Shown here: piece after piece, positions 10,901-21,272 of the stretch | How the letters are laid out: every line of letters begins with the position of its first letter | Numbering within the stretch: the stretch's first letter is position 1 | From: Primulina eburnea | Lineage: Eukaryota > Streptophyta > Magnoliopsida > Lamiales > Gesneriaceae | DNA: 64,000 bases | Assembly (NCBI RefSeq): GCF_022965805.1 | Contig: NW_027331452.1 | Location: 186,001-250,000, forward strand | Reading direction: 5' to 3' | Made by a program: the position numbers and the translations under genes | The notes under the pieces: model-generated | Told to the model about the DNA's origin: nothing | What the model saw: only the letters and a program-made list of their open reading frames with translations | Database searches by the model: none

Positions 10901-13900
10901 GACTAAGAAGGGGAGGGATTCTATTTTTGGATTACTTTATGGGCTAAACTTTGCTCAATATTGTTGTAATCTACTACTTGTCATCCTCAAACAGATGGAC
11001 AAACTGAAGTTGTCAATAGAACTTTGTGAACACTTTTTGCGTGCTATTCTTAAAAAGAACTTGGATTGACATTTCTATGCACTTTATTTTGGGGTTTCCT
11101 AGGACTAAGAAGGGGAGGGATTCTATTTTGGATTACTTTATGGGCTAAACTTTGCTCAATATTGTTGTAATCTACTACTTGTCATCTTCAAACAGATGGA
11201 CAAACTGAGTTGTCAATAGAACTTTGGGAACACTTTTGCGTGCTATTCTTAAAAAGAACTTGGATTGACATTTCTATGCACTTTTTTTTGGGGTTGCCTA
11301 GGACTAAGAAGGGGAGGGATTCTATTTTTGGGATTACTTTATGGGCTAAACTTTGCTCAATATTGTTGTAATCTACTACTTGTCATCCTCAAACAGATGG
11401 ACAAACTGAAGTTGTCAATAGAACTTTGGAAACACTTTTGCGTGCTATTCTTAAAAGAACTTGGATTGACATTTCTATGGACTTTATTTTGGGGTTGCCT
11501 AGGACTAAGAAGGGGAGGGATTCTATTTTTGGATTACTTTATGGGCTAAACTTTGCTCAATATTGTTGTAATCTCCTACTTGTCATCCTCAAACAGATGG
11601 ACAAACTGAAGTTGTCAATAGAACTTTGGGAACACTTTTGCGTGCTATTCTTAAAAAGAACTTGGATTGACATTTCTATGCACTTTATTTTGGGGTTGCC
11701 TAGGACTAAGAAGGGGAGGGATTCTATTTTTGGATTACTTTATGGGCTAAACTTTGCTCAATATTGTTGTAATCTACTACTTGTCATCCTCAAACAGATG
11801 GACAAACTGAAGTTGTCAATAGAAATTTGGGAACACTTTTGCGTGCTATTCTTAAAAGAACTTTGGATTGACATTTCTATGCACTTTATTTGTGGGTTGC
11901 CTAGGACTAAGAAGGGGAGGGATTCTATTTTGGATTACTTTATGGGCTAAACTTTGCTCAATATTGTTGTAATCTACTACTTGTCATCTTCAAACAGATG
12001 GACAAACTGAGTTGTCAATAGAACTTTGGGAACACTTTTGCGTGCTATTCTTAAAAAGAACTTGGATTGACATTTCTATGCACTTTTTTTTGGGGTTGCC
12101 TAGGACTAAGAAGGGGAGGGATTCTATTTTTGGGATTACTTTATGGGCTAAACTTTGCTCAATATTGTTGTAATCTACTACTTGTCATCCTCAAACAGAT
12201 GGACAAACTGAAGTTGTCAATAGAACTTTGGAAACACTTTTGCGTGCTATTCTTAAAAGAACTTGGATTGACATTTCTATGGACTTTATTTTGGGGTTGC
12301 CTAGGACTAAGAAGGGGAGGGATTCTATTTTTGGATTACTTTATGGGCTAAACTTTGCTCAATATTGTTGTAATCTACTACTTGTCATCCTCAAACAGAT
12401 GGACAAACTGAAGTTGTCAATAGAACTTTGTGAACACTTTTTGCGTGCTATTCTTAAAAAGAACTTGGATTGACATTTCTATGCACTTTATTTTGGGGTT
12501 TCCTAGGACTAAGAAGGGGAGGGATTCTATTTTTGGATTACTTTATGGGCTAAACTTTGCTCAATATTGTTGTAATCTACTACTTGTCATCCTCAAACAG
12601 ATGGACAAACTGAAGTTGTCAATAGAACTTTGGGAACACTTTTGCGTGGTATTCTTAAAAAGAACTTGGATTGACATTTCTATGCACTTTATTTTGGGGT
12701 TGCCTAGGACAAAGAAGGGGAGGGCTAATATTTTTGGATTACTTTATGGGCTAAACTTTGCTCAATATTGTTGTAATCTACTACTTGTCATCCTCAAACA
12801 GATGGACAAACTGAAGTTGTCAATAGAAATTTGGGAACTCTTTTGCGTGCTATTCTTAAAAGAACTTTGGATTGACATTTCTATGCACTTTATTTTGGGG
12901 TTGCCTAGGACTAAGAAGGGGAGGGATTCTATTTTTGAATTACTTTATGGGCTAAACTTTGCTCAATATTGTTGTAATCTACTACTTGTCATCTTGAAAC
13001 AGATGGACAAACTGAAGTTGTCAATAGAACTTTGGGAACACTTTTGCGTGCTATTCTTAAAAAGAACTTGGATTGACATTTCTATGCACTTTATTTTGGG
13101 GTTGCCTAGGACTAAGAAGGGGAGGGATTCTATTTTTGGATTACTTTATGGGCTAAACTTTGCTCAATATTGTTGTAATCTACTACTTGTCATCCTCAAA
13201 CAGATGGACAAACTGAAGTTTTCAATAGAACTTTGGGAACACTTTTGCGTGCTATTCTTAAAAGAACTTGGATTGACATTTCTATGGACTTTATTTTGGA
13301 GTTGCCTAGGACTAAGAAGGGGAGGGATTCTATTTTTGGATTACTTTATGGGCTAAACTTTGCTCAATATTGTTGTAATCTACTACTTGTCATCCTCAAA
13401 CAGATGGACAAACTGAAGTTGTCAATAGAACTTTGGGAACACTTTTTGCGTGCTATTCTTAAAAAAACTTGGATTGACATTTCTTTGCACTTTATTTTTG
13501 GGTTGCCTAGGACTAAGAAGGGGAGGGATTCTATTTTTGGATTATTTTATGGGCTAAACTTTGCTCAATATTGTTGTAATCTACTACTTGTCATCCTCAA
13601 ACAGATGGACAAACTGAAGTTGTCAATAGAACTTTGGGAACACTTTTGCATGCTATTCTTAAAAAGAACTTGGATTGACATTTCTATGCACTTTATTTTG
13701 GGGTTGCCTAGGACTAAGAAGGGGAGAGATTCTATTTTTGGATTACTTTATGGGCTAAAATTTGCTCAATATTGTTGTAATCTTCTACTTGTCATCCTCA
13801 AACAGATGGACAAACTGAAGTTGTCAATAGAAATTTGGGAACACTTTTGCGTGCTATTCTTAAAAGAACTTGGATTGACATTTCTATGGATTTTATTTTG

Positions 13901-14182
13901 GGGTTGCCTAGGACTAAGAAGGGGAGGGATTCTATTTTTGGATTACTTTATGGGCTAAACTTTGCTCAATATTGTTGTAATCTACTACTTGTCATCCTCA
14001 AACAGATGGACAAACTGAAGTTGTCAATAGAACTTTGGGAACACTTTTGCGTGCTATTCTTAAAAAAAACTTGGATTGACATTTCTATGCACTTTATTTT
14101 GGGGTTGCCTAGGACTAAGAAGGGGAGGGATTCTATTTTTGGATTACTTTATGGGCTAAACTTTGCTCAATATTGTTGTAAT
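7940..14182 (+). repeat. Integrase-derived 200-bp tandem repeat array, block 1
   Basis: About 31 head-to-tail units of 200 or 201 bp are present. Equivalent points fall at 8761, 8961 and 9161. In one frame the unit reads WIDISM(D/H)[10 protein letters not shown], the start of a gypsy integrase core. In another frame it reads TLWAKL and, after an in-frame stop, [20 protein letters not shown], the region of the catalytic Glu. The two pieces are in shifted frames, and about 55 codons between them, including the second catalytic Asp, are absent. The unit is therefore a rearranged pol fragment that became a satellite. Long ORFs arise only because 201-bp units are frame neutral. Units differ by scattered substitutions and 1-2 bp indels. 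Confidence 0.93.
9366..12480 (+). repeat. Higher-order repeat within the array (4-unit and 3-unit blocks, about 1404 bp)
   Basis: Marker variants recur at fixed spacing. A run of eight T in the CACTTTTTTTT variant occurs near 9876, 10678, 11280 and 12082. The GGAAACACTTTTGCG variant occurs near 10024, 10826, 11428 and 12230. Spacings are 802, 602 and 802 bp, so blocks of four and three units alternate and sum to 1404 bp. This points to recent unequal exchange or segmental duplication of multi-unit blocks. Confidence 0.85.
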
Positions 14183-15625
14183 TGTAACGTCCGAAAAATC
14201 AGTCCACGTAAACCACATGCATGCAAAAATATTTTAATTGCTTAATTGTTTTATTTAATTGCTTTTAAATGCTAGCATGATGTTTATTATATGATTAAAT
14301 ATAGGATTGCATGATTAAATGATTATGTGACATGTTTTCATAAAATTAAAGATTTTGCACGAATATTTGATAATAGGTAGGGGAAAGAAGACCGGAGACG
14401 ACCAAGACAAGAATATGTATTTTTATTTAAATAGTGGCAAGGCTTCCTAATATAATTAAAAATGATTTAATTTTCCTAAAAATATTGGAGTTCGAATTTA
14501 TTTTACGAGTTGAGCTCGATTTTTGCCGGGAAGCCGGTTTTGGGCAAACAAGGAGTTTTAAAAGATCAAAAATATTATTTTGAGAAAATTTATTTTATAA
14601 ACTTTTATTATTTAATTAATTAAGTGTTATTGGGCTCAATTTAATGATTTAAAGAAGGCCCAATTACCCTTAATCATACAAGCCCAAACCAAAGCCCATT
14701 TAACTTGTTAATTAATTATAAATATGCTACCTAGGTCCTTGAAACCTAATTTTTCACCTACACCAGCCGTGAAACACACACCACACACACAATTCAGATT
14801 TTCGAAATTTAGGAGGAAAGAAAAGCTTGTGTTCTTCGTCGTCCGGTCGTCCAACGTCGCACCCTCGCCGAAGATCGAATAATCGAGCGTTATAAACGCA
14901 AAGGCACGTTTCCTAAACTCTTTTAACATCATACAAATCATAATATGTGGAGCTAAGACTGCAGTCGACCAAAGGATAGAAGCTAGTCACTTTCAAGGAT
15001 CAAACTTCACCCAAAATGATATATGATTAAAAGCTTATGATAAAAATGATTTCTATGATATATGATTTATGATGATGATTAAAGCTATTATTAAATGATT
15101 TTTTTAAGGATTTATTAATGCTTAAAGTTATTTTAAAATAATTTCACTATTTATGATTTAATTATGCTCAAATGATTTTTAATGGTTTATTTATGTTCAA
15201 AATATTATTTTAAATAAAAATATGATTTTTAAAGGTATGTGTATGTATATATATTATTTGTTATCCATGTTTAGAACGTGTTGAGTCTTTAGACTCACTA
15301 GGTTTGTATGATGCAGGATTTTATGATTTTGGAGGCGGTGACGATTGAGTCGATCGAGTGCAGCAGTACACACCCGAGGGCCTTTATGTTTCCGCACTAT
15401 CTAGATAGATTTATGATATAAAGATTTTGATAATGATTTTTATTAGAGATATTTTTATGCTTTATTTTTATTGTTAGCCGATGAGTTAGGATTTTAATTC
15501 ATGCTCTTGAGATTTAAATTGATAAATTATTATGATTCATGATTATGTTAAATTATTTTATTCAGTAATTTAGAATTTATGATTTAAGATTATAAAAGAC
15601 AAAAAAAAAAATCGAGGTCGTTTCA
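14183..15625 (+). repeat. 5' LTR of element G
   Basis: It starts TGTAACGTCCG and ends GAGGTCGTTTCA. The sequence is AT-rich with many ATGATT runs in its right half, and an A-rich stretch lies just before the end. It differs from the 3' LTR at only a handful of positions and small indels. Confidence 0.95.
14626..14725 (+). promoter_or_regulatory. Putative Pol II promoter in the G LTR
   Basis: TATAAAT lies at 14717-14723. Upstream are several GGCCCA/AGCCCA words (GGCCCAATT near 14657, AGCCCAAAC near 14681, AGCCCATTT near 14693), similar to plant site II/UP1 motifs of growth-related genes. The same arrangement recurs in the 3' LTR, with TATAAAT at 17713-17719. The promoter role is inferred from position and motifs. 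Confidence 0.55.
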
Positions 15626-15627
15626 GT

Positions 15628-15640
15628 TGGTATCAGAGCC
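15628..15640 (+). other. Primer-binding site of element G
   Basis: TGGTATCAGAGCC begins two bases after the 5' LTR. It is complementary to the 3' end of plant initiator Met-tRNA, the usual primer for minus-strand synthesis in these elements. Confidence 0.9.
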
Positions 15641-15784
15641 AGGTTTTCCCAAAAGGGTTGTGTACTGTCACTTCGAGAAGCTCAAGAAATCACGCCTCAA
15701 ATATGTGAGTTTTTACTGCTTTATATTTTATATGCTTAAAATTCTTTTAAATGTTTATATGATACATGTAAGTTACATGTTGCA

Positions 15785-15820
<36 letters not shown>

Positions 15821-15857
15821 GCTTGTTGGTTACGTGGTTTGGACGACGTATACAGAG

Positions 15858-16865
15858 ATGCCTCCTAGAAGGAATGTGCTTAGGACTGATGAGGGTAGAC
15901 AGGAGGAGGATATCCCACAGCCTCCACCTGGTCAGGATGCTAGTGCCCGTGTACTAGCCGGTATGGCCCATTTCTTTGAGCAACACGTAGGGAATGGAGC
16001 AATGGGTAGACCGGAGCCAGTATATGAGCGTTTCAGGAGGATGCACCCCGATGAGTTCCATGGCACTACTGATCCATTTATGGCTGAGGGATGGATTAGA
16101 TCATTAGAGGTAATATTTCGTTATATGGACATGGCGGACGCCGATCGCGTTCGATGTACTATCTACCTGTTGAAAGGCGACGCTTCCTTATGGTGGGAGG
16201 GAGCGGAGCGAGGAGTGAATATGGCGACTTTGACTTGGGAAGGATTCAAGAGAGTGTTCTATGACAAGTACTTCACATCCGATGTTCGTTCTAGGCTTAA
16301 GAGAGAGTTTATGAGTCTCCGTCAGGGGGATTGGACTGTTGCCGAGTTTGTGCAGAAGTTTGATAGGGGCTGTCACTTTATGCCCTTGATTGCCAATGAT
16401 CCTGCTGAAAAATTACGACATTTTCTAGATGGTTTGAGGCCGACTATCCGACGCGATGTGACACTTGTCGATCCTGCTGATTATACTACCGCCGTTGCCA
16501 GGGCTCTTAGAGCCGAGCAGTCATTGAAGGATATCGATTGGGAGATGCAGCGAAAGAGGAACCGTGCTCAGCAAGCTAATCAGAGTAATAAGAAGCCTCA
16601 TACGGGACCTTCTAAGCAACCAGAACCACCAAAACCACAAGGACAACCACCTAAAGGAAATGTTCTGAAAGCTGATGAAAAACCACTTTGCAAGGAGTGC
16701 AATCGTCCACATTATGGCAAGTGCATGTGGGGCACCTTCAAGTGCTTCAAGTGCGGGGAGTTGGGACACAAGGCTGCGGATTGCACCAAGCCTAGGCAAC
16801 CCATGACCGGAAGAGTCTATGTGATGCAAGCTACAGAAGATGAGACAGAGTCGACACTACACTGA
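15858..16865 (+). CDS. Gag protein of TR-GAG element G
   Basis: The protein is 335 residues from ATG at 15858 (MPPRRNV) to TGA. Upstream in-frame codons cross the primer-binding site and a poly-A run, so this ATG is the more likely start. Roughly residues 50-195 match the plant retrotransposon gag capsid domain, with DASLWWEGAERG, FYDKYFTSDVRSRLK, LRQGDW and HFLDGLRP. A basic, Pro/Gln-rich linker follows, then paired Cys motifs (CKECNRPHYGKC) and a CCHC zinc knuckle, CFKCGELGHKAADC, at about residues 296-309. It should form the particle and bind RNA. The frame is intact although pol is absent, suggesting that gag is retained by use or that the copy is young. Confidence 0.92.
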   Translation: MPPRRNVLRTDEGRQEEDIPQPPPGQDASARVLAGMAHFFEQHVGNGAMGRPEPVYERFRRMHPDEFHGTTDPFMAEGWIRSLEVIFRYMDMADADRVRCTIYLLKGDASLWWEGAERGVNMATLTWEGFKRVFYDKYFTSDVRSRLKREFMSLRQGDWTVAEFVQKFDRGCHFMPLIANDPAEKLRHFLDGLRPTIRRDVTLVDPADYTTAVARALRAEQSLKDIDWEMQRKRNRAQQANQSNKKPHTGPSKQPEPPKPQGQPPKGNVLKADEKPLCKECNRPHYGKCMWGTFKCFKCGELGHKAADCTKPRQPMTGRVYVMQATEDETESTLH

Positions 16866-17164
16866 TTTCGAGGTAACCTAGCTGTTTAACATTTTTCTAT
16901 GCTCTTCTTGCATGAAATGTTAAATTGGGTGATGGGATTTGATTGGGATATTGAAGAACTTAGAGGAAAATAGGATGCATGCGCTACTTGAGCTAGATTT
17001 AGGAGTCGACATTGAGAATTTTTGGGTTAGAATTGCAATTTTCAAGATTTTGAGGACTGAATTGAAAAGTAAGATTTAAGCTAGAGGTTAAGTTTGAGGT
17101 GGATGAAGGAATCTAAACTTTTCAATCATCAAGTCAAGGAAAATTTCGAGGTCGAAATTCTAAT

Positions 17165-17179
17165 TAAGGGGGGGAGAAT
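17165..17179 (+). other. Polypurine tract of element G
   Basis: AAGGGGGGGAGAAT directly precedes TGTAACG of the 3' LTR. The 300 bp between the gag stop and this tract hold no recognised gene. Confidence 0.85.
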
Positions 17180-18620
17180 TGTAACGTCCGAAAAATCAGT
17201 CCACGTAAACCACATGCATGCAAAAATATTTTAATTGCTTAATTGTTTTATTTAATTGCTTTTAAATGCTAGCATGATGTTTATTATATGATTAAATATA
17301 GGATTGCATGATTAAATGATTATGTGACATGTTTTCATAAAATTAAAGATTTTGCACGAATATTCGATAATAGGTAGGGGAAAGAAGACCGGAGACGACC
17401 AAGACAAGAATATGTATTTTTATTTAAATAGTGGCAAGGCTTCCTAATATGATAAAAATTGATTTAATTTTCCTAAAAATATTGGAGTTCGAATTTATTT
17501 TACGAGTTGAGCTCGATTTTTGCCGGGAAGCCGGTTTTGGGCAAACAAGGAGTTTTAAAAGATCAAAAATATTATTTTGAGAAAATTATTTTATAAACTT
17601 TTATTATTTAATTAATTAAGTGTTATTGGGCTCAATTTAATGATTTAAAGAAGGCCCAATTACCCTTAATCATACAAGCCCAAACCAAAGCCCATTTAAC
17701 TTGTTAATTAATTATAAATATGCTACCTAGGTCCTTGAAACCTAATTTTTCACCTACACCAGCCGTGAAACACACACCACACACACAATTCAGATTTTCG
17801 AAATTTAGGAGGAAAGAAAAGCTTGTGTTCTTCGTCGTCCGGTCGTCCAACGTCGCACCCTCGCCGAAGATCGAATAATCGAGCGTTATAAACGCAAAGG
17901 CACGTTTCCTAAACTCTTTTAACATCATACAAATCATAATATGTGGAGCTAAGACTGCAGTCGACCAAAGGATAAAAGCTAGTCACTTTCAAGGATCAAA
18001 CTTCACCCAAAATGATATATGATTAAAAGCTTATGATAAAAATGATTTCTATGATATATGATTTATGATGATGATTAAAGCTATTATTAAATGATTTTTT
18101 TAAGGATTTATTAATGCTTAAAGTTATTTTAAAATAATTTCACTATTTATGATTTAGTTATGCTCAAATGATTTTTAATGGTTTATTTATGTTCAAAATA
18201 TTATTTTAAATAAAAATATGATTTTTAAAGGTATGTGTATGTATATATATTATTTGTTATCCATGTTTAGAACGTGTTGAGTCTTTAGACTCACTAGGTT
18301 TGTATGATGCAGGATTTTATGATTTTGGAGGCGGTGACGATTGAGTCGATCGAGTGCAGCAGTACACACCCGAGGACCTTTATGTTTCCGCACTATCTAG
18401 ATAGATTTATGATATAAAGATTTTGATAATGATTTTTATTAGAGATATTTTTATGCTTTATTTTTATTGTTAGCCGATGAGTTAGGATTTTAATTCATGC
18501 TCTTGAGATTTAAATTGATAAATTATTATGATTCATGATTATGTTAAATTATTTTATTCAGTAATTTAGAATTTATGATTTAAGATTATAAAAGACAAAA
18601 AAAAAATCGAGGTCGTTTCA
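17180..18620 (+). repeat. 3' LTR of element G
   Basis: Nearly identical to 14183-15625, with the same ends. It is followed by the GTAAT target duplication, after which the tandem array resumes in exact phase. Confidence 0.95.
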
Positions 18621-19218
18621 GTAATCTACTACTTGTCATCCTCAAACAGATGGACAAACTGAAGTTGTCAATAGAACTTTGGGAACACTTTTGCGTGCTA
18701 TTCTTAAAAAGAACTTGGATTGACATTTCTATGCACTTTATTTTGGGGTTGCCTAGGACTAAGAAGGGGAGGGATTCTATTTTTGGATTACTTTATGGGC
18801 TAAACTTTGCTCAATATTGTTGTAATCTACTACTTGTCATCTTCAAACAGATGGACAAACTGAAGTTGTCAATAGAACTTTTGGAACACTTTTGCGTGCT
18901 ATTCTTAAAAAGAACTTGGATTGACATTTCTATGCACTTTATTTTGGGGTTGCCTAGGACTAAGAAGGGGAGGGATTCTATTTTTGGATTACTTTATGGG
19001 CTAAACTTTACTCAATATTGTTGTAATCTACTACTTGTCATCCTCAAACAGATGGACAAACTGAAGTTGTCAATAGAACTTTTGGAACACTTTTGCGTGC
19101 TATTCTTAAAAGAACTTGGATTGACATTTCTATGCACTTTATTTTTGGGTTGCCTAGGACTAAGAAGGGGAGGGATTCTATTTTTGGATTACTTTATGGG
19201 CTAAACTTTGCTCAATAT
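18621..19218 (+). repeat. Integrase-derived tandem repeat, block 2
   Basis: About three plus-oriented units lie between elements G and B. The left end continues block 1 across G in phase, and the right end stops inside a unit at AATAT, the target duplication of B. Confidence 0.93.
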
Positions 19219-19314
19219 TGTAAGGCTCGAGAATTATCAGCTGTTATGGATGTGAGATTCACAAATTTGAAAATGCATGACATTTAAATCAGAATTGTGA
19301 TTTTGGTCGAAGCC

Positions 19315-19520
19315 ACACCGCACCCGCGGTGTTAGAGATACAGCACCCGCGGTGCATTGAGAGGAAATTAGTGAAATTATGCGAACAGACACCGCACCCG
19401 CGGTGTTAGCAAGACCGCACCCGCGGTGTGAGACCGCACCCGCGGTCTAAGAATTCCAGAAAATAATATTGCTGCCGAGAGCACAGCGCACCCGCACTCT
19501 TGAGTCACCGTACCCGCGGT
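19315..19520 (+). repeat. GC-rich inverted repeats with loop ACCC, B 5' LTR
   Basis: Six or seven motifs with left arms such as ACACCGC, GACCGC and AGCGC sit around the loop ACCC and end some 50 bp upstream of the TATA run. The 3' LTR copy at 25994-26222 has an additional unit, so copy number changes even between LTRs of one element. Confidence 0.9.
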
Positions 19521-19568
19521 CTGCATGCGAGATTGCCACCTTTGATTTTCGTAGTGACACATGGCAGG

Positions 19569-19581
19569 TATATATATATAT
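19569..19581 (+). promoter_or_regulatory. TATA-box candidate in B 5' LTR
   Basis: An alternating TA run follows the inverted-repeat cluster. The equivalent in the 3' LTR is at 26271-26283. Promoter role is inferred from its position between U3-like motifs and the donor-like site. Confidence 0.5.
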
Positions 19582-21020
19582 GTGGTGTGCTGAATCTGCA
19601 TTTCTCATTTTCCCAGAACAAGGACCGAGAGCTCCTTAGCTTTTACAATTTCATTAAGGATTCCAATCAAGATTGTGCAAGATCTAGCCTTCCAAATTGT
19701 AATCCGAGTTGAGATTCGAACTCCTTGCTTTATTTGCTATTCAAGGATGTAAGTTTCGATTATTTTCAGCATGGTTCGAAATCTGTGTATTGGGGAAATT
19801 ATGATTTTGTTAGAAATATGTGTTCTTGGTATACCGAGCATCGTATATTTGTTATCAGAATGATTTTCGGACACCGTATACGAGCCTTGCGAATTTCCAG
19901 CATGTATATCGATATTGATTGGAAGAATTGAGCATGTTATATTGTGTTTTGATGAGTATATTATGAAGATTATGAGTTGTGGCTATTGTATATATTGTTT
20001 TGTTGAGATTGAGTTGACCGGTACCGAGAATTACACCGTTACGCCGTCAAATTGTATTGAAACCGATTTCAGCTATGTTTATTGAGTTGTTTGAGATGTA
20101 TATTGATAGAGTGCACCTCGACTATGCCATTTCAGATTTGTGTTGGCTATTGTGAACTCGAGACTTCGACGACGACACCTACGATTCGGCAAGAAAGGTA
20201 TAATTCATGTGGTCACGGGATTGCACAACTCGATTCAGATTTGATACGAGTTTCCCTAAATCACATACTAGATTGTTATTACATTGATTATGTAATGTCT
20301 TGTTTATTGATTTATATTCGAGTCCTGAGATAGGAGATATTGGCAGATTTGCCAAAACTAGACGTTTCGGTGTATCGTCGCATAGGAGCAGATTTGCTAT
20401 ATGTGTGACCCTCGATACAGAGTTGACCGAAGTCTAGGAATAAGACGTATCGTTGCCCCGAGTGGTTGGGTAGGTGACAGACCGTCTTATTCACACCGGG
20501 ATCCCTAGATTAGAAACGAGTCGAGTCAAGATTTAAATGTTGAATACAGATTTGTATTCTTCTACATGTTTAGATTTACATTCATGTTACTTGTTATATG
20601 CTATGCATTTTTATATGATTATTACATTGCATGTATCCATGTTTTATACTGGGATATGTTCTCACCGGAGTTATCCGGCTGTTGTCGTGTCTGTATGTGT
20701 GCATGGCAACAGGTGGGGCAGGATCAGGGTCACGACGAGGACGAGAGAGTTGATAGCGTGGTGATGCCGGGTGTAGCAGCAGATTACTAGTAGTTTCTGT
20801 TTAGATCTTAACTACTTGTATTTGAGATTCGAACTTTAGTGTATGGTTGTACTAGACAGACATGTATGTACATGATGTTGTTTATTTCCGTTAACGACAT
20901 GTTATGCTTTATCTATACATTTGAATTAATGTTAAAAGCAAAATTTTGACCCACATTTTCGAACAAAGATCCAATTAAATCCCAAAATAATTGAGTTAGA
21001 GCCCAGGTCCTCACAACAGG

Positions 21021-21032
21021 TGGTATCAGAGC
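21021..21032 (+). other. Primer-binding site of element B
   Basis: TGGTATCAGAGC, complementary to initiator Met-tRNA, five bases after the 5' LTR end. Confidence 0.9.
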
Positions 21033-21272
21033 AGTAGGTTTCTGTAGATTGAGATAGAATAGAATGAGCGGGGTAGATCGAGTCATCTTCCTTGCTTTTG
21101 CGATGCTAGCATGCTTTATTGCTTTCCCTATTACATGTTGTTGTATTATCTGAATTGATTTACAGCATTTCAAGCCTGAATCAGAACCGATTCTCGATCA
21201 AAGGTATATGATCAGAGGAGGGCTGAGACAGATGATATTGATTATGTACTAATCAGTTTGATGATCAGATTT

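Larger units (their letters stand above)
14183..18620 (+). mobile_element. Element G: gag-only LTR retrotransposon (TR-GAG type)
   Basis: A complete 4438-bp element has LTRs of 1443 and 1441 bp, a primer-binding site, one gag gene, a polypurine tract and the target duplication GTAAT (14178-14182 and 18621-18625). The internal region is only 1554 bp and holds no protease, RT, RNase H or integrase, so it is non-autonomous. This layout matches terminal-repeat retrotransposons with a GAG domain described in plants. The LTRs are almost identical, indicating recent insertion into the tandem array. It would need pol proteins from a gypsy partner that is not visible here. Confidence 0.93.
19219..21015 (+). 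repeat. 5' LTR of element B
   Basis: It starts TGTAAGGCTCGAG and ends GGTCCTCACA. It contains the GC-rich inverted-repeat cluster at 19315-19520, a (TA)n TATA-like run at 19569-19581 and a GTAAGT donor-like site at 19749-19754. The likely order is therefore U3 control region, promoter, then transcribed R/U5. Confidence 0.95.

Noticed and set aside
7940..14182. CRISPR-like regular repeat
   Set aside because: Units are contiguous 200-bp copies without unique spacers, and the context is a plant genome.
8161..14245. Many overlapping ORFs of 60-308 codons that look like a tandem gene family
   Set aside because: All are read-through of the 200/201-bp repeat in changing frames. The integrase pieces are in different frames with a stop between them, so no coherent protein is encoded.
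14708..14941. Minus-strand ORF present twice (also 17704-17937)
   Set aside because: It is inside the two LTRs of element G, antisense to the presumed transcript, and the duplication is explained by the LTR pair.
15627..15857. N-terminal extension of the element G gag frame
   Set aside because: The upstream in-frame codons cross the primer-binding site and a poly-A run and have no gag similarity. ATG at 15858 fits the family.
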